Shown piece by piece: positions 28,001-37,663 of a DNA stretch of 64,000 bases. Each line of letters begins with the position of its first letter. Within the stretch, counting starts at the first letter, position 1. The notes under the pieces are model-generated. The model was not told the origin of the DNA, ran no database searches, and saw nothing but the letters and a program-made list of their open reading frames with translations. A program made the translations under genes and the position numbers. The stretch comes from Mytilus galloprovincialis (lineage: Eukaryota; Mollusca; Bivalvia; Mytilida; Mytilidae), in assembly GCF_965363235.1 (NCBI RefSeq), contig NC_134849.1, positions 59,353,122 to 59,417,121 on the forward strand, read 5' to 3'.

Positions 28001-29156
28001 GGCTAAACGTGGTGTATTAATAATACCAAATCTGTATGATCCGTACAATTCAACACAGATCTTAGTCATATTTAATAGTTGAATATAATTGTATCGAAGC
28101 TTACAGTATACATCGACACAACAATGACCGACAACATAAGAATTGCTGGAATTTTAAGTAAAATGATAAAATATATTTATTGATAGATAAATACCTTAGG
28201 GCAATACTATTGCTGATTATGGTCATTATTATTAATCCCTAATGACCAGAAGACATACTTCGGTCAAGGTGTCTATACATAATTATTCAGTCAAATTAAA
28301 ATTCACAGAACAGAGAAAGTCGTACTATTACATAAACAATTAAATTGAAGACTGAAATATAAAAAAGAAGATGTGGTATGAGTGCCAATGATACAAATCT
28401 CCACAAGAGACCAACATAACACAGCAGATAACAACTATAGGTCACCGTACAGCCTTCAACATTGAGAAAAACCCATACTGCATAGTCAGCGATAACAATG
28501 GTTGACAACATTATAGTTGCACGAACTTTCAGAGTAAAATGATAAAATATATTCATTTATAGATAAATACCTTAGGACAACCACAATGCTGATTATGGTC
28601 ATCATGATGAATCCCTTATGACCACTAGACATACTTCGGTCAAGATTTCTATTCACTATTCTTCAATCAAATTAACATTTAGAGTATAGTGGAAGTTGAA
28701 CTGTTACATGAACAATGGCATTCTGACATACATTGACGACCGAATAGATGATATAACGGGACAAGGATATAAATAACATTTACATAACATCATGGCAGAA
28801 AAGACAATAAAGAACAAAGCATTACCCTTTGTGGAAAAACTTAAAGTAAATCGGTAATGAACATACATTATAAAAGGACGTCAATAAATTCATAAAAAAA
28901 CAACAAAAAAACATTACGATGGCAGAATAACAAAATATAATAAATATTATTGCCAATCTTTAAAGTTAGTTCTTGTCATTGATTGGTGTAATTTTTTTTT
29001 TCTCGATCATGCATATAAAAAAAGCAATTAACAAACTTACGTTAATATTTCATATTGTAATACTAATGTGACGTAATAAAGCCATTGCGCACATACAAAC
29101 ACTAAATCATGTGTATAATTTCAATTTTTGGTCTACTTACCTAGTACCAACAACAT
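15813..29156 (-). CDS. Secreted LU-LU-mucin-CTLD protein, 10 coding exons, 461 aa
   Basis: Coding exons in order: 29141-29156, 24204-24242, 22981-23063, 21700-21771, 20869-20992, 20262-20362, 19018-19089, 17769-18222, 16904-17092, 15813-16048. They sum to 1386 nt with no internal stop; every intron is GT-AG and every phase fits. Residues 1 to about 21 are a hydrophobic signal peptide. Residues 24-108 and 123-215 are two cysteine-rich domains ending in the Ly6/uPAR signature CC-x4-CN. About 216-318 is a Thr/Ser-rich stalk with N-glycosylation sequons. 322-459 is a long-form C-type lectin-like domain. An in-frame TAG 21 nt upstream supports the ATG at 29156. No membrane anchor follows the CTLD, so a secreted product is inferred. 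LU and CTLD folds usually bind proteins or glycans outside the cell; the ligand and role here are unknown. I do not recognise a named gene with this order of domains. Confidence 0.85.
16904..17092 (-). CDS. Exon 9: N-terminal half of CTLD
   Basis: Residues 321-384, phase 1-1. Opens with CLPEYIYYGASCYYF, the extra cysteine pair of long-form CTLDs (Cys 322 and 333). Then come WEPAKKFC (Cys 350) and the helix with GSDLVIINDAAEN, which fits the family pattern W-x-x-A-x-x-x-C and the hydrophobic/E motif. Acceptor TTGTAG, donor GTAAGT. Confidence 0.85.
17488..17700 (+). mobile_element. Retroelement 3' tail, truncated copy in CTLD intron 8
   Basis: GCAACACGACGGGTG, ATATGCTTACCCTACCGGAG and TTTTCTATG blocks match the tail next to the reverse transcriptase at 62345-62725. 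No coding part. Confidence 0.65.
17769..18222 (-). CDS. Exon 8: LU domain 2 end plus mucin-like stalk
   Basis: Residues 170-320 plus one base, phase 0-1. Starts with LCDRLS, closes LU domain 2 with CFRCCKGDLCN (Cys 202, 205, 206, 211, then 215), and continues into about 100 residues rich in Thr and Ser with scattered Pro, Val and Met. Sequons NVT, NTT and NAT are visible. Such stalks are usually heavily O-glycosylated and extended. Acceptor ATTCCAG, donor GTATGT. The long frame on the other strand here is only the complement of the low-complexity Thr codons. Confidence 0.85.
18550..18760 (+). repeat. Mussel dispersed repeat in CTLD intron 7
   Basis: Well-preserved plus copy with GGGGCCTTTTATAGCTGACT, GGCCGTACGGTGACCTATA and TCATTGGCAATCATACCAC. 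Confidence 0.75.
19018..19089 (-). CDS. Exon 7: LU domain 2, middle third
   Basis: 24 codons, phase 0-0, residues 146-169, Cys 147 and 165 (LCEVLK start). The open frame runs on past the exon, but a GTATGT donor after codon 24 gives the same size and cysteine spacing as exon 4. That match is the reason for this boundary. Confidence 0.8.
19295..19714. mobile_element. Palindromic TA-flanked MITE in CTLD intron 6
   Basis: Ends are CACAGCTACTTTTGCA and its complement, each bordered by TA (19293-19294, 19715-19716). Similarity between the two halves continues inward (GGTACTATTTCTGTACTA), so most of the 420 bp can fold back. No coding sequence. TA duplication and CAC termini suggest a Tc1/mariner-related non-autonomous element. 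Confidence 0.8.
20262..20362 (-). CDS. Exon 6: LU domain 2, first third
   Basis: Completes residue 112 and encodes 113-145, with Cys 123, 126, 135 and 141 (ICYAC start). Acceptor GTTACAG, donor GAG|GTATGG, phase 1-0, matching exon 3. Confidence 0.85.
20425..20560 (+). mobile_element. Retroelement 3' tail, partial copy in CTLD intron 5
   Basis: GCCATAGCGTTGTCAGTTTA, GAGTTTGACTGT-like and GTATATTTCGCC blocks in the family order. The first half is lost. Confidence 0.55.
20869..20992 (-). CDS. Exon 5: LU domain 1, last third
   Basis: Residues 71-111 plus one base, phase 0-1. Cys 72, 94, 97, 98, 103 and 108, including the diagnostic CDTCCSDDHCN ending. Acceptor GTTGCAG, donor GTAGGT. Confidence 0.85.
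21700..21771 (-). CDS. Exon 4: LU domain 1, middle third
   Basis: Exactly 24 codons, phase 0-0, residues 47-70, with Cys 48 and 66. Begins ECYAER and ends GCRDKQ. Acceptor ATTTTAG, donor CAG|GTATAT. Same length and cysteine placement as exon 7. Confidence 0.85.
21820..21985. repeat. Two-copy direct repeat of about 85 bp
   Basis: ACTTAAATATGA, GTTATGTAT and AAACACATGGT recur in order, one copy after the other, inside CTLD intron 3. Confidence 0.6.
22981..23063 (-). CDS. Exon 3: LU domain 1, first third
   Basis: Encodes residues 20-46 with Cys 24, 27, 36 and 42 (LTCFHCDQ start). Acceptor TTTATAG, donor GAG|GTATAA, phase 1-0. The CxxC opening is the usual start of Ly6/uPAR domains. Confidence 0.85.
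23522..23765. repeat. 33-42 bp minisatellite in CTLD intron 2
   Basis: About seven irregular copies of (G)TAGGTGT-ATCAATTTTAGTTGTGTCTT-like units. Confidence 0.8.
24204..24242 (-). CDS. Exon 2: rest of signal peptide
   Basis: A 39-nt exon between a TTTTAG acceptor and a GTAGGG donor. It encodes CVVLVAASWFPT in phase 1-1. Cleavage is expected around residues 19-22, just before the first LU cysteine at 24. The intron to exon 1 is about 4.9 kb and filled with repeat units. Confidence 0.75.
24716..24815. repeat. Short dispersed repeat shared with 50500-50590
   Basis: Both have CAGGGATACAGG(A)GCGA, then TTTCCGGT(G)AAAG(A/G)ACAT at similar spacing. The second copy lies just past the GPCR stop codon. 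Confidence 0.5.
25440..25510 (-). repeat. Fragment of the GCGGTATAC mussel repeat
   Basis: Complement of the start of the element at 37664: AACAGCGGTATACTACTGTT with the ATAAATCGATTAAG-like block. Confidence 0.55.
25955..26185 (+). mobile_element. Retroelement 3' tail copy in intron 1
   Basis: ACAACACGACGGGTGTCACA, GACGTTGTCAGTTTATTTTC and GGTATCTTTCGCCCC blocks. Confidence 0.7.
26945..27200 (+). mobile_element. Retroelement 3' tail copy in intron 1 unit 1
   Basis: ACAACACGACGGGTGCCACA through TATATTTTGCCCC, same order as 62345-62725. Confidence 0.7.
27775..28000 (+). mobile_element. Retroelement 3' tail copy in intron 1 unit 2
   Basis: A more diverged copy (ACAATGCGACTGATACAATG) at the same place in the unit, so it was duplicated with the unit rather than inserted anew. 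Confidence 0.6.
28370..28510 (-). repeat. Mussel dispersed repeat, partial
   Basis: GGTATGAGTGCCAATGA, GGTCACCGTACAGCC and CATAGTCAGC blocks, minus orientation, interrupting an intron-1 unit. A related fragment is at 29420-29600. Confidence 0.65.
29141..29156 (-). CDS. Exon 1: start codon and first half of signal peptide
   Basis: A 16-nt coding exon reading MLLVL plus one base, followed by a consensus GTAAGT donor. It joins exon 2 in phase 1 to give MLLVLGCVVLVAASW, a typical signal peptide core. The leader lies upstream (29157 onward); its 5' end was not located. The exon is tiny, so the identification depends on the perfect phase fit and the hydrophobic product. Confidence 0.7.
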
Positions 29157-31285
29157 ATTGTAGTTCAAATATTTCTATTGTCAATGAACATAGATAAGAT
29201 AAGGCATATCGTCATTAACACCAATATGAAGAAATGTCCAATGCTATACTTTCAAGGTTAAACAAAGGCGTACTTAGACGACCTACTTGTCCTAGTATTG
29301 ATTCCAATCACAATGATAATAAGAGGTGTTCATAGGTAATTGTTATAATTTCGTCGGTCAAAGATATAAGATATAAGTACCGTACAATTATTGTATCTAG
29401 CTAATGAAATTGACGAAGGGGTAAATTACGGTCTTCAATATTGAGAAAAACCCATACCGCATAGTCAGCTATAACAATGATTGACAACATTATAGTTGCA
29501 CGAACTGTCATAGTAAAATGATAAAATATATTCAATTATAAACAAATACCTTAAGACAACCACATTGCTAACAACACAGATAACAACTATAGGTCACCGT
29601 ATAATATATAAGAACAACACCATATATTTTTTTTTAAAAGAATGTCTGTATTTCAATTTTTACCTTTTTTTCCCCTAGAATAATAAATATTCAGCACAAA
29701 GACCTAAATTGTTTTTCATATCGTATGAATGTCAAAAAACATTTCCAATAACAATAACTCATATCTATTAAACATTTGAAAAGTTTAATTTGATAAAAAT
29801 TTGAAAAAAAGTTTATCAATTATTTGTTGGTAAATGTATATGTAATGTCTTGTCTTTCATTCAACTTGAAATGAATAAATCATTGGTTATTGATTTTAAT
29901 GATAAAATGCAAAAAAAATACACCTTCCGCGGGTATGACAATTAAGATAATTAGAATTCGTGCAAACTAAAAATGTTCATATGACAGGTTGCGTAAATAT
30001 AATGTTTTATGCTGTCAATGTTCTTTGTATAGTAATTACAGTTTTCTCATTGCAGATTATTTCTTATTTACCTGTTTGTGTAATTTTCTAAAGGTAAATA
30101 CTGTAGTTTCAAGGAATCTGAGAAAATGTAGTTGACTGCATATTTTTTTAAAGTGTTGGTTATCATATTTTATGACAGTATTCCATGATAGTAAGGCTAT
30201 GTCTTTCTCCTATTTTAAAATAAAATGATATTACACAGATTGGCCAGTTAAACACGTTTCGTTAATGTTCCCATAAAAAACAAGTTTAATCTACCATTTT
30301 TTACATTAAAAAATACCTGAAACAAGTCAGGATCATGACAGTTGTTATCAATTCGTTTGGTGTGTTTTACTTTTGATTATGGACTTTCTTTTTTGAATAA
30401 ACGTACATGTATATATGCACTTTTGATTTTAAGCATTGTATTACATCAGAATAACATTATATCTACTCTGAATCAACTTTTTGACGTCAAACAACTCTCA
30501 GATTAGAATTGTTGCGTCTAATGTTTTGAATTATTGTGTCATCACAGTTTACGGGAACCTATGGGACTTTGCGTAGTGGCGCAAAAATTTGCATACAAGT
30601 GTAAATACGTCTATTTTCCTCACAATGTAGTATTTTTGTGGTTTTACGTTATATCTTATTTGAGGAAATGTGCTTATCTCAACACTGAACTTGTTTGTAT
30701 CTTGTTGCATTCAAGTCATTAAGTTATTTACAACTGTGTTAAGGTTGTGTATCCTGTTTTGCCTACTTACTTGAAACATTTTGTACAAAGGATTATTGTC
30801 AGTTGTAAAGATGTAAACTAATTGTCAGATTATTTGACATTTTTTCATCAGCACTGATTTGCAAAACTATAATCTTATAAAAAGTCAATCGAAACATTCA
30901 ATGTGACAATGTGTCTTGACAATACTGCTTGACTGACCCAGTCAACAAAAAGTGATATATTATGAAATTTGTCACTAGACTGAGGAATGTGTGCCTTTAA
31001 ATGATCCCATATAAATAGTTATTGTTATATTAACATGATCAATGTCATACAGTATTTCAGCTTGGTAGGGCATCAAAAGTTTTAATATTCATAGCAATTT
31101 GTAATGCAGAAAAGTTGTGGTAATTGTTTGACAGATTTCAAATATTGAAATAAAAAAATTTGAAAGATTCATTGAGATTTTTAAACGCATGAAATGTTAA
31201 AATATACAAATTGACGATGTAAATGTTCCAAATGTCCCCAAATATGACCAACCGAATTACTAATCGTAGGTTTTGTATATACATT
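29157..31285. other. Upstream flank of the CTLD gene
   Basis: Contains a duplicate fragment of intron-1 repeat material (29420-29600). Promoter and 5' UTR of the gene must lie here but no clear TATA box or start site can be called. No other gene seen. Confidence 0.4.
29192..29202 (+). promoter_or_regulatory. Two overlapping GATA-type sites upstream of the CTLD gene
   Basis: AGATAAGATAA gives two WGATAR matches sharing one base, 36 nt upstream of the start codon. The location of the transcription start is unknown, so function is a guess. Confidence 0.2.
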
Positions 31286-31530
31286 AACAACACAAAGAGT
31301 GCCACACGTGGGTCAGGATTTGCATTCCCTTTCGGAACTCCTGGGATAACTTTGAGTTATTGATGGTATTTGTGTTGCTCAGTTTTTGATTTCCGTTGTT
31401 TATTTTCGTGCACAGTTGTTTGTCGTTATGTGTTTTTATTTTTTTCCATGTCGCTGTCGTTTATTTTTGAAATATGATTTTGAATGTCCCTTCGATTTCT
31501 TTCGCCTGTCTTTTAAAATCATATCTTAAC
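31285..31530 (+). mobile_element. Retroelement 3' tail, truncated copy
   Basis: ACAACACAAAGAGTGCCACA, TTCGGAACTCCTGGGATA and GAATGTCCCTTCGATTTC blocks; diverged. Confidence 0.6.
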
Positions 31531-31904
31531 AATATTCAGATAAGTGAGTTCTCAACCTTCCATTGGTTCAACTCCATTTATTCAATGACAAATGTACTGA
31601 AGGTGAAAGATAAACACATAAGTATGCAATATTGCCTAGGCATACAATGAAACCAATCACTTGCAAATGATAAGACAAATATGTCTGTAAGTGTATATAA
31701 TTTTCATCAATATTATCTTATGATAGTTTCTTAGTTGTAATAATATATGTTAAAGTCGTAGGTTGTACTTTATTTTAAGTACATATATGACCTTGACAAT
31801 ATAATTATGAGGTATTAAAATAGTTAACATTTATCTTAAAATAAAAAGAATAATTATAATTTAAAAGCCAGTTGTTCATGAACAATTGAAAAGTCTTTCC
31901 TTTT

Positions 31905-32230
31905 TTTCTTTTATTGATAGCCTTCTTAGTTCAAAAATATATGGTTGCTAAGGACTTTTATGTTCATAACAAATGGCTGTTTTAGACAAAAATCATTCCT
32001 AAGGATAAAAATATTACTTCCAGTATTAAAAATGTCATATGTACTATTCATAGTCTTTCAAGTTAAAAAAATAAGTGATTGCTAAGGACTTATATGTCAT
32101 TGTTAGGGACAAAAATGTCATTTACAGTATTAAAAATTTTTATATTTATATTATTCATAGCCTTCTAAGTTCAAAAATATATTGTTGCTAAGGTTATTTA
32201 TGTCGTTGCTAGGGACTTTTACCTCTGACT
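31905..32230. repeat. Three diverged copies of a 110-130 bp unit
   Basis: ATAGCCTTCTTAGTTCAAAA, then TTGCTAAGGACTT, recurs from about 31915, 32045 and 32155. Confidence 0.65.
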
Positions 32231-32770
32231 TTGACCTAATTTTATAGATCTTATTATGCTGAACATTTTTGCATTCAAAGTTTTTTTCTATCTCTAACCT
32301 CTTTTGAGTTATAAGCGAAAAATCATCATTTCGGACCCGAAAAACAGTTTTCGTGCCCTAGGTCCATAATAGTTGGTCCAATAATTTTAAACCCACATAA
32401 CAAATGTAGATCTGAACAAGACACACATTTTCTCCGTTATATTTTATCAGCCATCTTTTACGGTTATTGTGTAAATCAAATAACAAGCTAAGGTCAAAAT
32501 CTTGGTCATGACCTTGACCATTGACCTTAGGTCTATTTTTGTTAGTCACGTAAATTGATGATTATTGGTGAAGATCCTGGGTGGATACAACTTACGGTTT
32601 CTGAGTTTTAGTGGCCAACCGACATCGGTTAATTTTCGAAGGGGCATAACCCTACCAATGAGTCGTTGAATCTTTTCGATCCAATGTAACGAAGAACCAG
32701 GGTCTGTTCCTGAAAAGATTCCACCCCTGGAAACAGCGTCCTCTTCCAAAGTCCGTTTTTTTTTCTGTTA
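32230..32770. other. Unassigned, probably repeat-derived DNA
   Basis: Contains GACCTTGACCATTGACCTT and a slightly GC-richer block at 32560-32760. Two minus-strand open frames of 63 and 67 codons overlap here without recognisable motifs. Confidence 0.3.
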
Positions 32771-32901
32771 ATTTCCATTATTGTCGCGTTTCTGCATACT
32801 ATAAACATACGTATCTATATTATGAATATTAAAGTGTATTTAATTTTCTATTAACTATTAATTCTATAAAGTTTTTTCCTTCATGGCGATCACTGCTATA
32901 T

Positions 32902-33640
32902 TATATAGAGAGTCTCTATATATTATAGTAGTATATTATTCAAAGTATACATGAGGATGATGCAGATAAACGTGAAAATAGTAGTCTTGTCCCCGTCCGA
33001 TTACTTATGAAAATTAAGTGTAAGTTAAAACCGAGGTATAATATTAGTGGTTCTTACGATAAAACCACGATATGGACAACGCTCTGATTGGCTTATTTAT
33101 TTATCATTTTGTTTTTATTTGTCATACGATTGGATATCAATGTTAAAACCGATAGTCATGTCTCACTTTAAAGTCGGTTTGATGACGGAAACTCACTGCT
33201 TGATTGTTTAGAGAGTGTATCTAAAAAAAATAAAGTTATTTGTGGAAAACTTTTAGTGCATACTACATTGAATATAAGTTTTAATTAAATCCCGTCTGGA
33301 TAATATCCGTTGAGGAGGTGTTCCATAATTGGAAGGAAATACATATAGAAGAAGAAGAAGAGTCTCTATATATTATAATAGTATATTAATCATAGTATAC
33401 ATGCAGATAAATGCAAAAATAAGTGTCCTTTCCCCGTCCAAGAACTTATGAAATTATGTGTAAGTTAAAACCGAAGTATAATAGTAGTGGTTCTTACGAT
33501 ATAAAAACCACGATATGGACAACGGTCTGATTGGCTTGTTTACTTTTCATTTTTGTAACTATAATACGATGTGTTCTCAATGTTAAAACTGGCAGTCATG
33601 TGTGACATGAAAGTCTGTTTGATGACGGAAGCAATGCGAC
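32902..33640. repeat. Direct duplication, about 450 bp apart
   Basis: AGTCTCTATATATTATA, GTGTAAGTTAAAACCGA(G/A)G, AACCACGATATGGACAACG and GTTTGATGACGGAA occur in the same order in both halves (32910-33200 and 33358-33640). The first copy starts with a perfect inverted pair TATATAGAGA-G-TCTCTATATA at 32902-32922. Confidence 0.75.
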
Positions 33641-33739
33641 TATGCATGGTACCTGTAGGACACAGAGGCATGATGATTAATTTATTGTGGGAGGAAGAGA
33701 AGCGACACACAGAATGAGGTCTTCTCGTTTAATAGTATA

Positions 33740-34100
33740 GATGTATATTGAAACGTTATTATGTTTCTTTTTGTGGATTGTAAATTAAGTTTGCTGACTA
33801 TATCAAGATAGCATATTATGCAGCTTAACTACTACAAAAATATTTTTACACTATTAAAGTATTGTTAAAGATTCTTACATCAAACATGGAAAATACTTTG
33901 TTTAAACTAAATGGTATTATGATTGCTTAAAACTGTATATAAATGTAAACTTAGTTGGCATTGTGTTAAAATAAATTACAACCTATATCAATGAAGTGCT
34001 GTATTATGTCGTTTTGTTTTTCATAAATGTGTATAGGAAAAAAAGATATGAGCATATAATTACGCCAATGGTTGATTATTAATCGTGAAAAGTTCTACTT
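33740..34100. repeat. Duplicated block, partner at 36080-36450
   Basis: AACGTTATTATGTTTCTTTT, TGCTGACTATA, AATGGTATT, ATAAATGTA, CATAAATGT and AATGGTTGA(T/C)TATT occur in both, same orientation. Confidence 0.65.
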
Positions 34101-34329
34101 TAATAGAAAGGAATTAATGAATACGGGTATTGCTTTGAAGACAGTTTTGATTATAGTTTTTGATTAATTTATCCGTTTTCGACTTTAATTACACATTATA
34201 TATATCTATGTATTAGCAATTGATTAAGTTGATGAGTTATTCATTTTAAATTATTTGTTTAGTTCTTTCTAAGTTTGTACTGTTACATCACTATCGAAAG
34301 TAAGTTTAGAGTTGAGATCCTGCTTACAT

Positions 34330-34560
34330 AATCAACCTCGCAACATTCTGTATGCATGTGCCTGTCCAGAGCATGTAATGCAGTGGTTGTCGTGTGTTGC
34401 ATTAATTAGTCGTTAGTTTTAGCGTTTGAATCGTGTTACATTTTTCTTTTCGGGGACTTATTTTAGCTGACCATGTTCATTAACATCTGACTGTGTATTA
34501 GGTAGAGAGAAATGATATAATTGGCAATGAGATAACCATCTAGAAAGATTCAAATGAGAA
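34330..34560 (+). repeat. Mussel dispersed repeat, heavily diverged
   Basis: GTGGTTGTCGTGTGTTGCAT, TTTTAGCTGACCATG and TTGGCAATGAGATAACCAT in family order; the GGCCGTACGG core is deleted. Confidence 0.5.
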
Positions 34561-35770
34561 GATACTTATAAAAGTATGTTGCATTGTTAATATTATATAC
34601 ATTTTTACTACTTAAATATAGTTTCCATAACTATTTAAACGTTAAATTTGGATGAATAGTAGAAATACAATTCCTGTACCGAAACCTTTCACAATGAATA
34701 TCAATTTTTATTGGGTTATATAAAAAAAAAACGAACACATGACACACAAGTCTTTGTAAAATTAGATTAAATTGCATTATCTTTAAATTTTAAAGTTTTT
34801 TATGCATGTTATGCAATGAATTTTTTTTTGTCATGGCTTTCAAGCTTAGTATAACATAAATGACATGTTAATGAATAAGTCGACAGTTCTGAGATTCAAC
34901 ATAATAAAATCAGGATAACGTTGTCAGTATCTATATGAAAAAGGAAAAGAAAAAATATTAGATACTTATCGCAACTCTGTTTTTTTTCTCCTTAACAAAT
35001 GGAAATATTAATACATATGTCATTTTTTATTAATCCTGAACAGTTGTATAAGTCCCCTATGGTGTCAAAAGCTCAATAGTCAGTGATTCAGTCCTGACAT
35101 GATTCATAAACAACCTTTCCCAAATTGACCATTATGAATTAAATGTTCCTTAGAAATTAGGTTCTCAAATCTCTGGGGTAAAGTGGACTTTACTTTTATA
35201 ATTTATGACTATGATGGATAGTTGTCTAAATGACATTTATACCACATCTGCTTAAATCTATTAACATGGATTCAGCTTGTTTCGTTTATATCTTCCCAGT
35301 CTATAAGTGAATATCTGTAGTATGTGTTCACATTTGAATTATAATGTATTCGAAAAACCATCATACGACGTATAAAATAACCATAGTTTACCAATCCATG
35401 CATTAAATTATTTGAAATTATCCTAAGATCATAAACTACCCTTCCTTTCATTCAGTAGCTTACATATATCATGTATATTATCATTATTTAATGTTATTTT
35501 CTTAGTTGTATTTATATATGGATAAATCATTTGTTGTTCTTTATATTATACACATTTGTGTATTGCATATCTTTGACCTAACCGTTTCTTACAATCAAAT
35601 TATCTGGCAGAAAAGGAGTTAACATTTATCTGAAGATGAAATGAATAATATATAAATACATGTAAATATTATAGATGTCGTGACTAAATAAAAAATATAA
35701 TTTTCTTTAAATATCATTATGTATACGATCTCAACATTAATAGTAAAGATGGCTTTATAAAATAAATAGA
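34560..35770. other. No recognised feature
   Basis: AT-rich. 35460-35650 weakly resembles 31680-31850, hinting at an older and longer duplication. Confidence 0.35.
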
Positions 35771-35772
35771 TA

Positions 35773-35904
35773 ATATCATATGGCTTTTTCAATATCGCAT
35801 CCATATCAACCCGAGACACCAATATAATCCCAAGAGCTCTGCTCGAGGGATTATATTGGTTGAGGGTTGATACGATGTGCGATATTGAAAATGCAATATC
35901 ATAT
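35773..35904. repeat. 59-bp-arm imperfect hairpin
   Basis: Arms 35773-35831 and 35847-35904 around a 15-base centre with GAGCTC. Blocks AATATCGCA, TATCAACCC and CCAATATAATCCC pair perfectly. No matching TIR/TSD boundary was found. Confidence 0.75.
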
Positions 35905-36079
35905 ACACTTTATTATATACATACACCTCAAGTAGATGTTTTTCATGTGACATGACGTCATACAGATAAGGTGTGATAAAGCTTTTGCAACCGTGCTGAT
36001 ATCGATATCTTCACGGGTGGCTGATACAACACGCTTGCCATTGATTGTATTACACATACAATTTACATTTATAAACTTT

Positions 36080-36450
36080 TATATTATAACGTTATTATGT
36101 TTCTTTTTGGAAAAAAATCTGCTGACTATAGTATGCTAGAATGTTATTTGTCTCAACAACGACAAAATATATTTACAGTATAATAATATTGTAAAAGATT
36201 CTACGTCTTATATCACATATGAACATGTTTTGATTAAACTCAATGGTATTTAGGAATCCTTAAAACAATCAATATATAAATGTACAGTATAATAGTTACT
36301 CTTTTGCAAACTAAGTTGCCATTGTTTAACAATATTACAAGCTATTAAAATGAATTGTTGTATTTAGTCGTGTTCCTTCATAAATGTTTCTAAGAAAAAT
36401 AGATATAATGAGCATAGTTATAATAATAATGGTTGACTATTGGTCGTAAC
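36080..36450. repeat. Duplicated block, partner at 33740-34100
   Basis: See partner; this copy is followed by unrelated sequence from about 36455. Confidence 0.65.
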
Positions 36451-37660
36451 TAGTGCATCTTCAAAATATCTCCAAAGTTTTTCTTGTTTGACAGTTTGTG
36501 ACTACAATTCGACAAATCAAACCTCTGACCTTAGAATTGAGGCAATTGACGTCTCATGTTCAGGCATAATTAAATGTTAAAAAATTTCAAACCGATAATC
36601 ACATTAGTTAAGAACTGTAAGGTATTCTTGTAGTCGCACTATCTGGGCATGAATAAATAGTAGACTGTATAGGGTTCTGGATAGTTTTATTAGTCAATGA
36701 AGCATCAAAAGAAACCCTGTAATATAATATCACATTTAATAACAACGTATATAAATCAATTCTTTTAAAACATGTATTACAGCAGTTTGATAAATTTACG
36801 TAATATGTACATGTGTACTCACAAATAGTTAACCAATTTACTGTAAAATACGTCACAGTTTATGAAATTACCAAAATGTGCAAATAACCTTATCTAATCA
36901 AAATATAACTTTCTGTGACATTCGAAACAGACTTTAGCTTGTCAGAAAAGCAAAATAGAAACATAGTTTCTCATTCAACAAAACATTATAATATAGGAAT
37001 AAGCCGTTAAAACTATAAACAAACAGTCAAAGTAAAATAGGAATTAATTAAGCAAATAGCAAAAAGAAGTTAACTAATAAAGCTAAGCTAAGCTAAACCA
37101 GGGCAAAATAACTAAGCTAATAATATAAATATCTACATCGTATGCAGAACTCTGTCAAATACCTGTATAACAAATACTAAATTATAGTAACTATGCACAG
37201 ACTTATATACATGTAGTACTTAAAATCTCTCTATCGGAGACAAGAATATTATAAAGACTCTGAGAAGTATTTATCAAGTTAACATTTTACTCATTTACTC
37301 TCGGACTCATTATGCTCAAATATTCGGCATTCAATACGTTTATATTTATCCTATTTATTTCCAGGCCTAAATCATGTAGCACAAATGTACATCAATAATT
37401 TGCCTGTTATAAAAGTTACGTTAACCTTTTAAATAATTTACAACATTCGTTCACCAATCACTTGATACACATTCTTACTACGATGTCATGCTAAAATGGA
37501 AAGTGAATTACTGATTAATCCGGTAATAAAATTACAATGAAAATAGGATTAAGACAGAATATATACAGAGATAAGTAAGCAAACTGACCTGAAATAATCG
37601 TCGAATTCCTTCAATACAAATAGTACAAAATAAGAAACAGCAAATAAAGTACATGTATAC
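36450..37660. other. No recognised feature
   Basis: Only a short GCTAA microsatellite at about 37078-37100. Confidence 0.45.
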
Positions 37661-37663
37661 GAA

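Larger units (their letters stand above)
25890..28930. repeat. Tandem 0.85-1.2 kb units in CTLD intron 1
   Basis: At least two long units (about 26700-27545 and 27560-28740) plus partial ones at 25890-26290 and 28740-28930. Each long unit holds GATAGTTCAT(A/C)CTACTGAA, AGTAAATCGGTTAAT, a retroelement tail, then ATAAATACCTTAGG and CATACTTCGGTCAAG. A further half unit lies at 28520-28740. Confidence 0.75.

Noticed and set aside
27380..28620. Alternative signal-peptide exons (ATG, hydrophobic codons, then AAG|GTATTT) in the intron-1 units, best at about 28570-28610
   Set aside because: They end in phase 2 while exon 2 needs phase 1, and the other copies encode polar, non-signal sequences.
32546..32749. 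67-codon minus-strand frame in a GC-richer patch
   Set aside because: No recognisable motif and no splice partners; it lies in repeat-like DNA.
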